Of a stretch of 64,000 nt of DNA, positions 27,046 to 35,125 are shown in pieces; position 1 is the stretch's first letter; each line of letters opens with the position of its first letter. This DNA is from Polaribacter vadi (GTDB lineage Bacteria; Bacteroidota; Bacteroidia; Flavobacteriales; Flavobacteriaceae). Where the stretch lies: assembly GCF_001761365.1 (NCBI RefSeq), contig NZ_CP017477.1, positions 1,796,501-1,860,500 of the forward strand, in the 5' to 3' direction. Below the pieces are notes generated by a model, which had not been told where the DNA came from, searched no databases, and saw only the letters and a program-made list of their open reading frames with translations. The position numbers and the translations under genes were made by a program.

Positions 27046-28476
27046 TTAAAAAAACAACGGAATTACAAATTGATAATACAAAATAAGCAAAACAACAGCA
27101 ATGATATTTAGAAAAACACCTGCTTTTACCATTTCATTTACTTTTACATAACCACTTGCAAAAACAATGGCATTTGGAGGCGTTGCCATTGGCAACATAA
27201 ACGCACAACTACTTGCCATGGTTACTGGAATTAACAAATTTAAAATCGGGATATTTAACCCAATTGCAATCCCTGCAACAACTGGCGCCAAAACAGCAAC
27301 CAAAGCAACATTGCTCATCAACTCTGTCATAAACAACATCAAAATAATTAATAGAGAAACAGTGAATAGAATATTAAAATTTCCAGTTGCAATTGTGTCT
27401 GTAATTAAAGCTACAATTCCACTTGAATCCATTCCTTTTGCAAGTGCTAAACCTCCACCAAAAAGTAGTAAGATTCCCCAAGCTAATTTTTGAGTATCAT
27501 TCCATTCTAAAATAAAATTCCCTTTTTTAAAATTCATAGGAATTGCAAATAAAGAAACAGCACCAATTAAACTGATAATAGTATCTGACAATTTTAATTC
27601 TGGAAAAATAGAATTGATAATGGTTCTTGTAATCCATAAAAAAACAGTAATTCCAAAAATAGTTAAGACTCTTTTTTCTTCTTTTGATATTTTACCTAGC
27701 TTTTTAATTTCTTCTGATATTAAGTTTGCAGAGGATGTAAACACGATTTCTTTACAAGGAAACATCCATTTTACGAGTACAAGATAAACTGCAACAATCA
27801 TTAAGATTGAAAAAGGCAATCCAAAACTCATCCAAGTTAAAAAAGAGATTTGTATGTTATATTGATTTTCCAAAAGTCCGATTAAAACCGAATTTGGTGG
27901 TGTTCCAATAACAGTGGCAATGCCACCTGCATTTGCTCCAAAAGCGATTCCCAACATTATACTTAACGCAAAATTTTTATCGCCTTTTGTAAAACCATCT
28001 TCATCTTTTATAAGCAATCTAATTACAGAAATTGCAATAGGCAACATTACTACTGTGCTTGCTGTATTGCTAATCCACATGCTCATAAAAGCAGTTGCCA
28101 GCATAAAACCTAACACTACCTTTTCTGGAGTTGTGCCTGTAAATTTTACAATATTTAAAGCAATTCTTTTATGCAGATTTACTTTCTCTAAAGCCAAAGC
28201 CAGCACAAAACCACCAAAGAATAAAAATATTATTGGACTTCCATAATTTGCACCAACATCTGCAATATCCATTACTTTTAACAATGGAAATAAAATTAAT
28301 GGCAACAAAGCTGTTACTGCAATGTTTACGGTTTCTGTTATCCACCAAATAACCATCCAAATAGCCACTGCAATTACTGCATCTGCTTTTTCGGAAACTA
28401 ATGTGATTGGCGAAAATTGGATAAGGAAAAAAAATATTGGACCAAGAAGTAAGCCTAATTTTTTGGTTGGTTGCAT
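27046..28476 (-). CDS. SLC13 (DASS) family sodium-dicarboxylate/anion symporter
   Basis: A membrane protein of 476 residues from the ATG at 28476; a longer frame to 28575 adds an unrelated leader, and I prefer MQPTKKLGLLLGP as the start. It has 11-12 transmembrane helices. The family's two SNT-type sodium/substrate motifs are visible: MWISNTASTVVMLPIA in the first half and MTELMSNVALVAVLAPV in the second, with the final GYVKVNEMVKAGVFLNI being typical of DASS carriers. Substrates in this family are succinate, malate, citrate or sulfate; the sequence does not decide. It is monocistronic. Confidence 0.88.
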   Translation of the reverse strand: MQPTKKLGLLLGPIFFFLIQFSPITLVSEKADAVIAVAIWMVIWWITETVNIAVTALLPLILFPLLKVMDIADVGANYGSPIIFLFFGGFVLALALEKVNLHKRIALNIVKFTGTTPEKVVLGFMLATAFMSMWISNTASTVVMLPIAISVIRLLIKDEDGFTKGDKNFALSIMLGIAFGANAGGIATVIGTPPNSVLIGLLENQYNIQISFLTWMSFGLPFSILMIVAVYLVLVKWMFPCKEIVFTSSANLISEEIKKLGKISKEEKRVLTIFGITVFLWITRTIINSIFPELKLSDTIISLIGAVSLFAIPMNFKKGNFILEWNDTQKLAWGILLLFGGGLALAKGMDSSGIVALITDTIATGNFNILFTVSLLIILMLFMTELMSNVALVAVLAPVVAGIAIGLNIPILNLLIPVTMASSCAFMLPMATPPNAIVFASGYVKVNEMVKAGVFLNIIAVVLLILYYQFVIPLFF

Positions 28477-28594
28477 TGTTGGTTGATTAATTGGTTTGCA
28501 AAATACTAAAAAGTAACCTTTATAAAACATCTCGATACAAATTTGATGAAAAATCAAATTCAATCGATGTGACAACTCTTTTTAAAATGCAGAA

Positions 28595-28680
28595 ACTCGC
28601 GTTAAGGATTGAACGACTTGTTTGAGCTCTTTTTGTTTTTTCAACAAAAAAGCGAGTAGTGAAAGCCTGTTAAAACGCCC
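28595..28680 (+). ncRNA. Structured intergenic element resembling Flavo-1 RNA
   Basis: Between the SLC13 gene and ahcY, the plus strand reads GCGTTAAGGATTGAACG (28599-28615), then a T/A-rich hairpin (TTTTTGTT at 28630-28637 pairing with AACAAAAA at 28643-28650), then AGCGAGTAGTGAAAGCCTGT and AACGC (28674-28678), which closes on the first GCGTT; AGG also pairs with CCT. I recall GCGTTAAGGATTG...GTGAAAGCC elements recurring in Bacteroidetes intergenic regions, resembling the Rfam Flavo-1 motif. The family name and strand are uncertain; the fold and conservation of such elements are the reason to call it. Confidence 0.45.
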
Positions 28681-28682
28681 AA

Positions 28683-28717
28683 ATAAAAAAACTCCCTCAA
28701 ATTAATGAGAGAGTTTT
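28683..28717 (-). terminator. Terminator of ahcY
   Basis: On the minus strand AACTCTCTCA pairs with TGAGGGAGTT (one G-T wobble) around a 6-base loop, then a T-run of seven. It lies about 65 bases after the ahcY stop. Confidence 0.8.
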
Positions 28718-28781
28718 CGAATTTTATGAGATTTCTAAATCGCCTAAAAAGGGTCATTTCGAAATGACAATTTTGTTTTAA

Positions 28782-30089
28782 TTAATAACGATAATGTTCT
28801 GGCTTATAAGGACCTGCTTGAGTTACACCAATATAATCTGCTTGCTCTTTGCTTAATTCTGTTAACTCTACACCTATTTTTGCCAAATGTAAAAATGCTA
28901 CTTTTTCATCTAAATGTTTTGGCAACATGTACACTTCGTTTTTGTATGCTTTTGCATTGTTCCAAAGTTCCATTTGCGCCAAAGTTTGGTTTGTAAATGA
29001 ATTACTCATTACAAAACTTGGGTGACCAGTTGCACATCCTAAATTTACCAAACGTCCTTCTGCTAATAAAATAATATCTTTTCCATTGATGTTATATTTA
29101 TCAACTTGAGGTTTGATTTCAACTTTTTCGCTGTTCTTATTTAAATAAGGAACATCAATTTCATTATCAAAATGACCAATGTTTGCAACAATAACTTTGT
29201 CTTTCATTGCTTCAAAATGCTCACCTCTAACAATTCCTTTATTTCCTGTAGTTGTAATAATAATATCAGAATTTGCAACAACAGTTTCTAATTTCTTAAC
29301 TTCAAAACCATCCATTGCTGCTTGTAAAGCACAAATAGGATCGATTTCTGTAACAGTTACAATTGAACCTGCACCTTTAAAAGAAGCTGCTGTTCCTTTA
29401 CCTACATCTCCATAACCACAAACAGTTACACGCTTTCCTGCTAACATAATATCTGTTGCTCTACGAATTGCATCTACTGCAGATTCTTTACAACCATATT
29501 TGTTATCGAATTTCGATTTTGTAACAGAATCATTAATGTTGATAGCTGGCATTGGTAACGTTCCGTTTTTTACACGTTCATATAATCTATGAACTCCAGT
29601 TGTAGTCTCTTCTGATAAACCATTAATTCCTGCAGCCAATTCTGGATAGCGATCTAAAACCATGTTGGTTAAATCTCCACCATCATCTAAAATCATATTT
29701 AATGGTTTTTTGTCTTCACCAAAAAATAAAGTTTGCTCTATACACCAATCAAATTCTTCTTCGTTCATTCCTTTCCAAGCATACACTGGTGTTCCTGTTG
29801 CAGCAATTGCAGCAGCAGCTTGATCTTGTGTAGAAAAAATATTACAAGAACTCCAAGTAACATCTGCACCTAAAGCTTGTAAAGTTTCAATTAAAACTGC
29901 AGTTTGAATTGTCATGTGTAGACATCCTGCAATTCTTGCTCCTTTTAAAGGTTGAGAATCTCCATATTCTTCTCTCAAACTCATTAATCCTGGCATTTCT
30001 GCTTCTGCCAATTCAATTTCTTTTCTTCCCCAATCTGCTAGAGAAATATCTTTTACTTTGTAAGGTACGTAAGCTGTTTTTGTGCTCAT
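28782..30089 (-). CDS. ahcY: Adenosylhomocysteinase
   Basis: S-adenosylhomocysteine hydrolase (435 residues) splits SAH to adenosine and homocysteine, keeping methylation reactions running. Features include the N-terminal [35 protein letters not shown] with the substrate His, [20 protein letters not shown] near 183-202 with catalytic Lys and Asp, and the NAD motif [20 protein letters not shown] near 220-239. The conserved C-terminal YKPEHYRY carries the Lys and Tyr that contact NAD of the neighbouring subunit. Promoter and terminator flank the gene on the minus strand. Confidence 0.97.
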   Translation of the reverse strand: MSTKTAYVPYKVKDISLADWGRKEIELAEAEMPGLMSLREEYGDSQPLKGARIAGCLHMTIQTAVLIETLQALGADVTWSSCNIFSTQDQAAAAIAATGTPVYAWKGMNEEEFDWCIEQTLFFGEDKKPLNMILDDGGDLTNMVLDRYPELAAGINGLSEETTTGVHRLYERVKNGTLPMPAININDSVTKSKFDNKYGCKESAVDAIRRATDIMLAGKRVTVCGYGDVGKGTAASFKGAGSIVTVTEIDPICALQAAMDGFEVKKLETVVANSDIIITTTGNKGIVRGEHFEAMKDKVIVANIGHFDNEIDVPYLNKNSEKVEIKPQVDKYNINGKDIILLAEGRLVNLGCATGHPSFVMSNSFTNQTLAQMELWNNAKAYKNEVYMLPKHLDEKVAFLHLAKIGVELTELSKEQADYIGVTQAGPYKPEHYRY

Positions 30090-30123
30090 TTTATGTATAT
30101 TTATATTCTAAAATTTCGAAGTG

Positions 30124-30131
30124 CAAAGTTA
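30124..30131 (-). promoter_or_regulatory. -7 box of ahcY
   Basis: The minus strand reads TAACTTTG, a TAnnTTTG match, about 34 bases upstream of the ahcY ATG. It lies between ahcY and the divergent phosphopantetheinyl transferase gene. Confidence 0.6.
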
Positions 30132-30151
30132 CGATATAGAATTTTAAAATT

Positions 30152-30778
30152 ATGGCTCTTTACAAAACATTAACTATCAGCTCAAAAACCAAAGTTTTTA
30201 TTTGGAAAATTGAGGAAACCATTGAAGAATTACAGCAAGGAGTTACCTTAACTGAAAATAATTCAGCACGTTTAAATTCGATGAAATCTGATTTACATCA
30301 AAAAGGTTTTTTGAGCATAAGACATTTACTAAAAGAAATTGACTTAACAGATGCTGATTTAATTTATGATGAATTTGGGAAACCTCATTTAAATAATAAT
30401 CGATTTATTTCGATCACACATTCTTTTAATTTTACTGCCATTATTTATTCTACTGAAACCGAAGTTGGTATTGATATTGAAAAACAGCGTGATAAAATTT
30501 TAAAAATTGCACATAAATTCACACCAATTGAAGAATACAAAACCATAGCAAATCACGATGCATTAATTAGTAAATTAACGATTGTTTGGGGTGCAAAAGA
30601 AAGTTTGTATAAAATTTACGGAAAGAAAAAATTACTTTTTCTACACCATATTTATGTAGCAGATTTTAAATTTGAAGAGGCAAAAACTACTGGAGAAATT
30701 CGTTTTGATGGAGAAACGACTTCTTATGCTGTTGAGTTTTTAGAGTTTGAAGGGTTTACTTGTGTATTTGCCTACTAA
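30152..30778 (+). CDS. 4'-phosphopantetheinyl transferase superfamily protein
   Basis: A 208-residue Sfp/AcpS-superfamily enzyme that moves phosphopantetheine from CoA to a carrier protein serine. DEFGKPHL near residues 72-79 precedes ISITHSF (the usual ISHS-type motif), VGIDIEKQR near 107-115 holds the magnesium Asp/Glu, and WGAKESLYKIYG near 149-160 is the W-x-x-KEa motif. The protein is of the single-chain (Sfp-like) type. No polyketide or carrier-protein gene lies near it, so the target may be the fatty-acid ACP or a dispersed pathway. It is divergent from ahcY. Confidence 0.88.
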   Translation: MALYKTLTISSKTKVFIWKIEETIEELQQGVTLTENNSARLNSMKSDLHQKGFLSIRHLLKEIDLTDADLIYDEFGKPHLNNNRFISITHSFNFTAIIYSTETEVGIDIEKQRDKILKIAHKFTPIEEYKTIANHDALISKLTIVWGAKESLYKIYGKKKLLFLHHIYVADFKFEEAKTTGEIRFDGETTSYAVEFLEFEGFTCVFAY

Positions 30779-30904
30779 AGTTTAAGGTTTAAAATTTTAG
30801 ATTCAAAGTTGGAGTTTTAATGAAAGATTTTTTTAATTATTAATTTCATACACTTTTGCTAGGTTTTCTATGTTGTTATGTGATTAAAAAACAAATTAAC
30901 TTCT

Positions 30905-30912
30905 TACTTTTG
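30905..30912 (+). promoter_or_regulatory. -7 box of pnuC
   Basis: TACTTTTG fits TAnnTTTG and lies 23 bases before the ATG at 30936. No thiamine or NAD riboswitch structure is evident in the 157-base gap. Confidence 0.55.
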
Positions 30913-30935
30913 AAGCTCCAACATCAACAAAAAAA

Positions 30936-31568
30936 ATGACAGAAATTTTCGATTTCTTTTTTGGACAATATAAAACCTACGAAACCATAGATATTGTTCT
31001 AGAAATTATAGCAGTTATTTTTGGTTTTTTATCAGTTTGGTATTCTAAGCAAAATAAAATTTGGGTTTTCCCAACAGGAATGATTAGCACATTAATCTTT
31101 GTGTATTTACTTTTTAAATGGGAACTTTTAGGAGATATGATGATAAATGCCTACTATTTTATAATGAGCATTTACGGTTGGTATATCTGGACTTATAAAA
31201 GTGATGGAGAACATGAAACGCCGATTTCTACAACCACAACAAAAGAAAAAAAGTTAAGTGTTTTTATTTTTATAGCAACACTTATTTTTGTGTACGCTGT
31301 GTATTCTTATTTTGAAAAATGGACAAGTTGGACAGCTTATGTAGACACAATTACTACAGCAATTTTCTTTGTAGGAATGTGGTTAATGGCAAAACGAAAA
31401 ATAGAAAATTGGATTTATTGGATTATTGGAGACATTATTTCTGCTCCATTATATTTTTATAAAGGGTTTACTTTTACTAGTTTTCAATATTTAATATTTA
31501 CATTTATAGCAATATTTGGTTATTTAGCATGGAAAAAAAGCTTAAACAGAAACCTATCAATCTTGTAA
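30936..31568 (+). CDS. pnuC: Nicotinamide riboside transporter PnuC
   Basis: A 210-residue PnuC protein with about seven transmembrane helices that passes nicotinamide riboside (or related vitamins) by facilitated diffusion. Typical parts are VSFGFLSVWYSKQNKIWVFP-like helix 1-2 (read here as IAVIFGFLSVWYSKQNKIWV), MINAYYFIMSIYGWYIWTY near 69-87 with the substrate-binding Trp/Tyr residues, and IYWIIGDIISAPLYFYKGF near 168-186. The next gene, a NadR-like kinase, starts inside its 3' end (40-base overlap), which supports nicotinamide riboside rather than thiamine as the cargo. Confidence 0.9.
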   Translation: MTEIFDFFFGQYKTYETIDIVLEIIAVIFGFLSVWYSKQNKIWVFPTGMISTLIFVYLLFKWELLGDMMINAYYFIMSIYGWYIWTYKSDGEHETPISTTTTKEKKLSVFIFIATLIFVYAVYSYFEKWTSWTAYVDTITTAIFFVGMWLMAKRKIENWIYWIIGDIISAPLYFYKGFTFTSFQYLIFTFIAIFGYLAWKKSLNRNLSIL

Positions 31569-32185
31569 AGGTTGTTTTATTTGGCCCTGAATCTTCAGGA
31601 AAAACAACTCTTTCTCGTCAATTAGCACGTTATTATCACACAGTTTGGGCACCAGAATTTGCACGTGAATATTTGCAAAATAAATGGAATAATGAGCGTA
31701 AAACTTGTGAAGCAGAAGATTTAATTCCGATTGCAATTGGGCAAATGAAATTGGAAAATAAATTGGCTAAAAGAGCTGATAAAATTTTAATTTGCGATAC
31801 AGATTTACTAGAAACTAAAGTATATTCAGAAGAGTTTTATGGTGGTTTTGTTGATGAAAAATTAGACAAAGCTGCAAATGAAAATCAATATGATTTATAT
31901 TTACTAACGTATATAGATACACCTTGGGAAGAAGATGATTTACGTGATAGACCAGAACAACGTTTAGAAATGTTTAATGCTTTTGAAACTGCTTTAAAAA
32001 AACATAATAGACCTTATATTTTATTAAAAGGAGATAGAGAAACGCGTTTAAAAAACGCAACTGAAGCGATTGATAAACTTATAGCTAACAAAGAAAATTT
32101 ACATTCGTTTTCTGACTCTTTGCAAGATTTAGACATGCATTTTTTGCATCAAAATAACGATTTTGGGACTTCTTTAGATTATTAA
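31529..32185 (+). CDS. NadR-like nicotinamide riboside kinase (AAA_28)
   Basis: A 218-residue P-loop kinase like the C-terminal domain of NadR. The Walker A is VVLFGPESSGKTTLSRQLAR (residues 15-34); EFAREYL near 47-53 and ICDTDLLETKVYSEEFYGG near 90-108 fit the ribosylnicotinamide kinase fold, where the D-T-D segment positions the substrate. It would phosphorylate nicotinamide riboside entering through PnuC and so trap it for NAD synthesis. It lacks the N-terminal adenylyltransferase domain of full NadR. The start lies within pnuC, so translation is coupled. Confidence 0.85.
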   Translation: MEKKLKQKPINLVKVVLFGPESSGKTTLSRQLARYYHTVWAPEFAREYLQNKWNNERKTCEAEDLIPIAIGQMKLENKLAKRADKILICDTDLLETKVYSEEFYGGFVDEKLDKAANENQYDLYLLTYIDTPWEEDDLRDRPEQRLEMFNAFETALKKHNRPYILLKGDRETRLKNATEAIDKLIANKENLHSFSDSLQDLDMHFLHQNNDFGTSLDY

Positions 32186-32198
32186 ATAAAACACATAA

Positions 32199-32870
32199 AT
32201 GAGCAAATTATATATAGTTCCAACACCCATTGGCAATTTAGAAGACATGACTTTTAGAGCCATTCGTGTTTTAAAAGAAGTCGATTTTATTTTAGCAGAA
32301 GACACAAGAACTAGTGGAAAACTCTTAAAACATTTCGAAATTGCTACGCAAATGCACAGTCATCATATGCATAATGAGCATAAATCGATTACAGGAATTA
32401 TAAACCGATTAAAAAATGGCGAAACCTGTGCTTTAATTTCGGATGCTGGAACTCCTGCAATTTCAGATCCTGGTTTTTTATTAACAAGAGCTTGTGTAGA
32501 AAATAATATTGAAGTGGATTGTTTGCCTGGAGCTACTGCTTTTGTGCCAGCTTTGGTAAATTCTGGTTTGCCAAATGATAAGTTTGTTTTTGAAGGTTTT
32601 TTACCCGTTAAAAAAGGAAGACAAACGCGCTTCTTGCTTTTATCCGAAGAAAAAAGAACGATGATTTTTTACGAATCGCCACATAAATTGGTAAAAACTT
32701 TAGCCCATTTTATAGAATATTTTGGCGCTGATAGGCAAGTTTCTGTTTCTAGAGAACTCACAAAAATGTTTGAAGAAACCATAAGAGGAACAGCCTCTGA
32801 AGTTTTAGAACATTACACAAATAAACCTCCAAAAGGAGAAATTGTTGTGATTGTTGAAGGGAAGAAATAG
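32199..32870 (+). CDS. rsmI: 16S rRNA (cytidine-1402 2'-O)-methyltransferase
   Basis: RsmI (223 residues) 2'-O-methylates C1402 of 16S rRNA using SAM. The start KLYIVPTPIGNLEDMTFRAI (residues 3-22) and ILAEDTRTSGKLLKHFEI near 32-49 are characteristic, followed by LISDAGTPAISDPG near 80-93 and VDCLPGATAFVPALVNSGLP. The protein lacks the short C-terminal extension of some homologues. It begins 13 bases after the NadR-like gene and is probably part of the same transcript. Confidence 0.96.
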   Translation: MSKLYIVPTPIGNLEDMTFRAIRVLKEVDFILAEDTRTSGKLLKHFEIATQMHSHHMHNEHKSITGIINRLKNGETCALISDAGTPAISDPGFLLTRACVENNIEVDCLPGATAFVPALVNSGLPNDKFVFEGFLPVKKGRQTRFLLLSEEKRTMIFYESPHKLVKTLAHFIEYFGADRQVSVSRELTKMFEETIRGTASEVLEHYTNKPPKGEIVVIVEGKK

Positions 32871-32902
32871 GGAATAGTGTAAGTTCATTAAATTTACAAT
32901 AA

Positions 32903-32932
32903 AACCTCACAGGTTTTAAAAACCTGTGAGGT
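32903..32932. repeat. ACCTCACAGG palindrome, dispersed flavobacterial type
   Basis: ACCTCACAGGTTT and AAACCTGTGAGGT form a near-perfect palindrome 30 bases long. There is no T-run after it. I recall the same ACCTCACAGGTTTT...AACCTGTGAGGT unit in the gaps of many flavobacterial genomes. It may still stop transcription from rsmI. Confidence 0.55.
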
Positions 32933-32993
32933 ATGGAAACTTAAATTATATTTATTTGATTTCTATTTTAATAAAATATCTACTCCTTTAAAA

Positions 32994-33494
32994 CTACCCT
33001 TTCTTCAAGGTAATTATAATAACACCATTTGGAGCATTGTAACTTTCTATAGCTTTCTTACCTTTTAAGACTTCCATTTTATCTATTGTTTCAGGTTTTA
33101 AGTTGTCTAAAGTAGCTTTATCTACAACTTTTCCATCAACAATTATTTTTGGATCATTTTTAGTACCAATGTCTCTTTTGTAACTTAAATCTAAATCGGA
33201 AATGGGTGTTGAACCCAATCCTTTAGTTGTAATTAAAACAACTCCATCAGGAGCCTTATATTTTGTGATAGCATCTTTTCCTTTAACAATAAATACAGAA
33301 GCTATTTTACTTTGATCAATTAGTTCCATTGGGAAATCGAAAATCTTTCCATCAACATAAATAATAGGTTTTGCACCCTCTTTTAATTTTACAAAAAGTT
33401 CTTCTTTTACATCTTTTTTCTCTTCTTCTTTTTGAGCTTGAATTGATGAAATAGTAAAGATCATTATAATTGAAGCGACTAATAATTTTTTCAT
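32994..33494 (-). CDS. Secreted protein with two TonB-plug-like repeats
   Basis: A 166-residue protein with a signal peptide (1-20, ends IQA). It then has two copies of a plug-like unit: residues about 43-91 (PIIYVDGKIFDFPMELIDQS, GKDAITKYKAPDGVVLITTK) and 115-166 (PKIIVDGKVVDKATLDNL, GKKAIESYNAPNGVIIITLK). The unit 'iivDGk...I..i.vlkg..a...Y...gvi.ItTk' is the core of the TonB-receptor plug domain, and free versions also end BlaR1-like and anti-sigma-linked proteins in Bacteroidetes. There is no barrel. It follows a sigma/anti-sigma pair and may act as its periplasmic sensor or signal partner. Confidence 0.75.
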   Translation of the reverse strand: MKKLLVASIIMIFTISSIQAQKEEEKKDVKEELFVKLKEGAKPIIYVDGKIFDFPMELIDQSKIASVFIVKGKDAITKYKAPDGVVLITTKGLGSTPISDLDLSYKRDIGTKNDPKIIVDGKVVDKATLDNLKPETIDKMEVLKGKKAIESYNAPNGVIIITLKKG

Positions 33495-33541
33495 GTTTTT
33501 TGTTTTTAACGGTTGATAAACTTTCTTTATTTGATAATTTT

Positions 33542-33967
33542 TTAATTTTTTGTGTACACAATTATAAAATCGGTTTCGATAATAATATTGTGGATTGTTT
33601 GTTTTACTTCAGCATCTGAAAACATGCTTTTTGCTTCATTTAATAAAGCCTCTTTCTCATTATAACTTAACTCATTTTCATTTAAAAACCCAAAATACAA
33701 AGAGACTAAAAGCAATATAGAAGCTGCTGCAGAGAAAATTCCAATTTTGAATCTGTTTTTTTTCGCAGTTTTTTTTTCAAAAGAGTTCCATAATTTATCA
33801 TTTAAATTATAAGGTGTTTCTATTTTATTTTCTTCAACAAAACCTGCTAAAATTTTTATTTCTGATTCATTTTCACCAACCTCATCAAAAAGACGCTTCT
33901 CTTCTTTTAAAGAAGTTTCTCCGTTTTTATATTTTTCAATACGATTTTTAATAGTTTCCTCTTTCAT
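33542..33967 (-). CDS. Small anti-sigma-like membrane protein
   Basis: A 141-residue protein with a charged N-terminal region (about 1-72), one transmembrane helix (about 76-94, IGIFSAAASILLLVSLYFGF) and a short periplasmic end. The N-terminal part (RIEKYKNGETSLKEEKRLF) resembles the start of Bacteroidetes anti-sigma factors, where a short helical domain grips the sigma factor. No zinc motif (HxxxCxxC) is present. It overlaps the sigma factor gene by 20 bases and is followed by the double-plug protein. I infer control of that sigma factor; there is no direct sequence proof. Confidence 0.65.
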   Translation of the reverse strand: MKEETIKNRIEKYKNGETSLKEEKRLFDEVGENESEIKILAGFVEENKIETPYNLNDKLWNSFEKKTAKKNRFKIGIFSAAASILLLVSLYFGFLNENELSYNEKEALLNEAKSMFSDAEVKQTIHNIIIETDFIIVYTKN

Positions 33968-34463
33968 AACTATATGTTTTTTCTAATGCAATACTTATCG
34001 TTTTTCTGGCTCTTGATAATAAGACTCTCACATTGGTTATTTTGAGCTCCATAATGGCTGCTATTTCCATAAATTCATAACCATCTAAATCTCTCATTAT
34101 AAAAATTTCTCGCTGTTGATTGGGTAACTTTTTTAAAATCTCCTTAATAATTTCATTTAATTCTTGGCTTTCTATATAAGAATGTTCGTTTGAATCGCTT
34201 AATAGATTTAAATAAATTTCGCCATCATTTACTAAAATTCTTTTTTTTCTTAAAATATCTAAACAGTAATTACGAGCTGTTAAAAAAACAAAACCTTTTA
34301 TATTTGGATGATTTTCCAGCTGATTTCTTTTCTCCCAAAGTTTTATCATTATTTCTTGAATAGCATCTTCTGCCTTAGTTTTATCGCCAAGTAAACGAAC
34401 AACTAAGGGAAACAAACGTTCTGATAATGAAAAAATAGTAACTTTAAAATCGTTTTTGTTCAT
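33948..34463 (-). CDS. ECF-type RNA polymerase sigma factor
   Basis: A 171-residue extracytoplasmic-function sigma factor. Region 2 at about residues 12-75 has LFPLVVRLLGDKTKAEDAIQ and EIMIKLWEKR, then the promoter-opening RNYCLDILRKKR. Region 4 at about 112-160 has the helix-turn-helix LPNQQREIFIMRDLDGYEFM, EIAAIMELKITNVRVLLSRA. It would direct polymerase to a small regulon sensed at the envelope. It overlaps an anti-sigma-like gene by 20 bases, the usual coupling. Other Bacteroidetes use such factors for TonB receptors; here the third gene is a plug-only protein rather than a receptor. Confidence 0.92.
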   Translation of the reverse strand: MNKNDFKVTIFSLSERLFPLVVRLLGDKTKAEDAIQEIMIKLWEKRNQLENHPNIKGFVFLTARNYCLDILRKKRILVNDGEIYLNLLSDSNEHSYIESQELNEIIKEILKKLPNQQREIFIMRDLDGYEFMEIAAIMELKITNVRVLLSRARKTISIALEKTYSYERGNY

Positions 34464-34604
34464 TCTATTTATATAACGTAAAACCGTATGTGTTTATAAC
34501 AAAGAAATTGGTTTTATTTTTTAAATTGATAAATTCAGCTGAAAAAAGCGTTTAAAAAAGCAAATTACTCATTAAATATTTTAATTTAGATTTAAAATTT
34601 AAAA

Positions 34605-34946
34605 ATGACAATTCAACAATTCAAAACCCAACTAAAAACCACTCCAACTTCAATTCAATTTGCAGAAACGATGCAAGTTATTGAAGATAATTACAATTTT
34701 ACACCAACTACTTTTACAAACGGAAATATCAAAAATAAAGCTGGCGAAAACTCTGGTTCTTGCAAATTGTTTGCATTTGCCATTGATCAACAGCTAACAA
34801 AAGAAGAAACTTTAGCGTGTTTTGGTGAACATTATAAAAGTGTTTTAGAAGATAAAAAAGGAACATCACACCAAAATATTAGAAATTTTATGGAATTTGG
34901 TTTTGATGGTTTGACGTTTGAAAGTGAAGCTTTAGATAAGAAATAA
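34605..34946 (+). CDS. HopJ-family protein
   Basis: A 113-residue cytosolic protein of the HopJ type III effector family (PF08888), recognised by FAETMQVIEDNYNFTPTTFT near residues 19-38, the GENSGSCKLFAFA segment near 48-60 and TLACFGEHYKSVL near 70-82. The name comes from a Pseudomonas effector, but homologues are common in free-living marine bacteria with no type III system, and none is seen here. Function is unknown. It is single and divergent from the sigma factor gene. Confidence 0.85.
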   Translation: MTIQQFKTQLKTTPTSIQFAETMQVIEDNYNFTPTTFTNGNIKNKAGENSGSCKLFAFAIDQQLTKEETLACFGEHYKSVLEDKKGTSHQNIRNFMEFGFDGLTFESEALDKK

Positions 34947-35125
34947 CTTCATATTTTGTTATAAAATGAATAAAGAGTTCACTGAACAAACTTTTTACGT
35001 AATTTTTTTTTATTTCAAATAACAAAATATAGTATAAAACTAAACGTAAATAAGTCCACAATTAGTTGATTACAATTAATAAGAAAATATTTTCTAACGT
35101 ATTTTTGATGGAAATCATCAACTAT

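Noticed and set aside
28477..28575. Longer SLC13 transporter starting at 28575
   Set aside because: The extra 33 residues show no family similarity; ATG at 28476 begins the known hydrophobic pattern.
30779..30935. Riboswitch (thiamine or NAD) before pnuC
   Set aside because: No conserved stems or core sequence could be found; only a promoter box is seen, and the NadR-like partner argues against thiamine.
32903..32932. Rho-independent terminator of rsmI
   Set aside because: The palindrome has no T-run on either strand and matches a dispersed repeat type, so I list it as a repeat.
34605..34946. HopJ protein as a type III effector
   Set aside because: The name is historical; no type III secretion gene is in the window and homologues occur in free-living flavobacteria.
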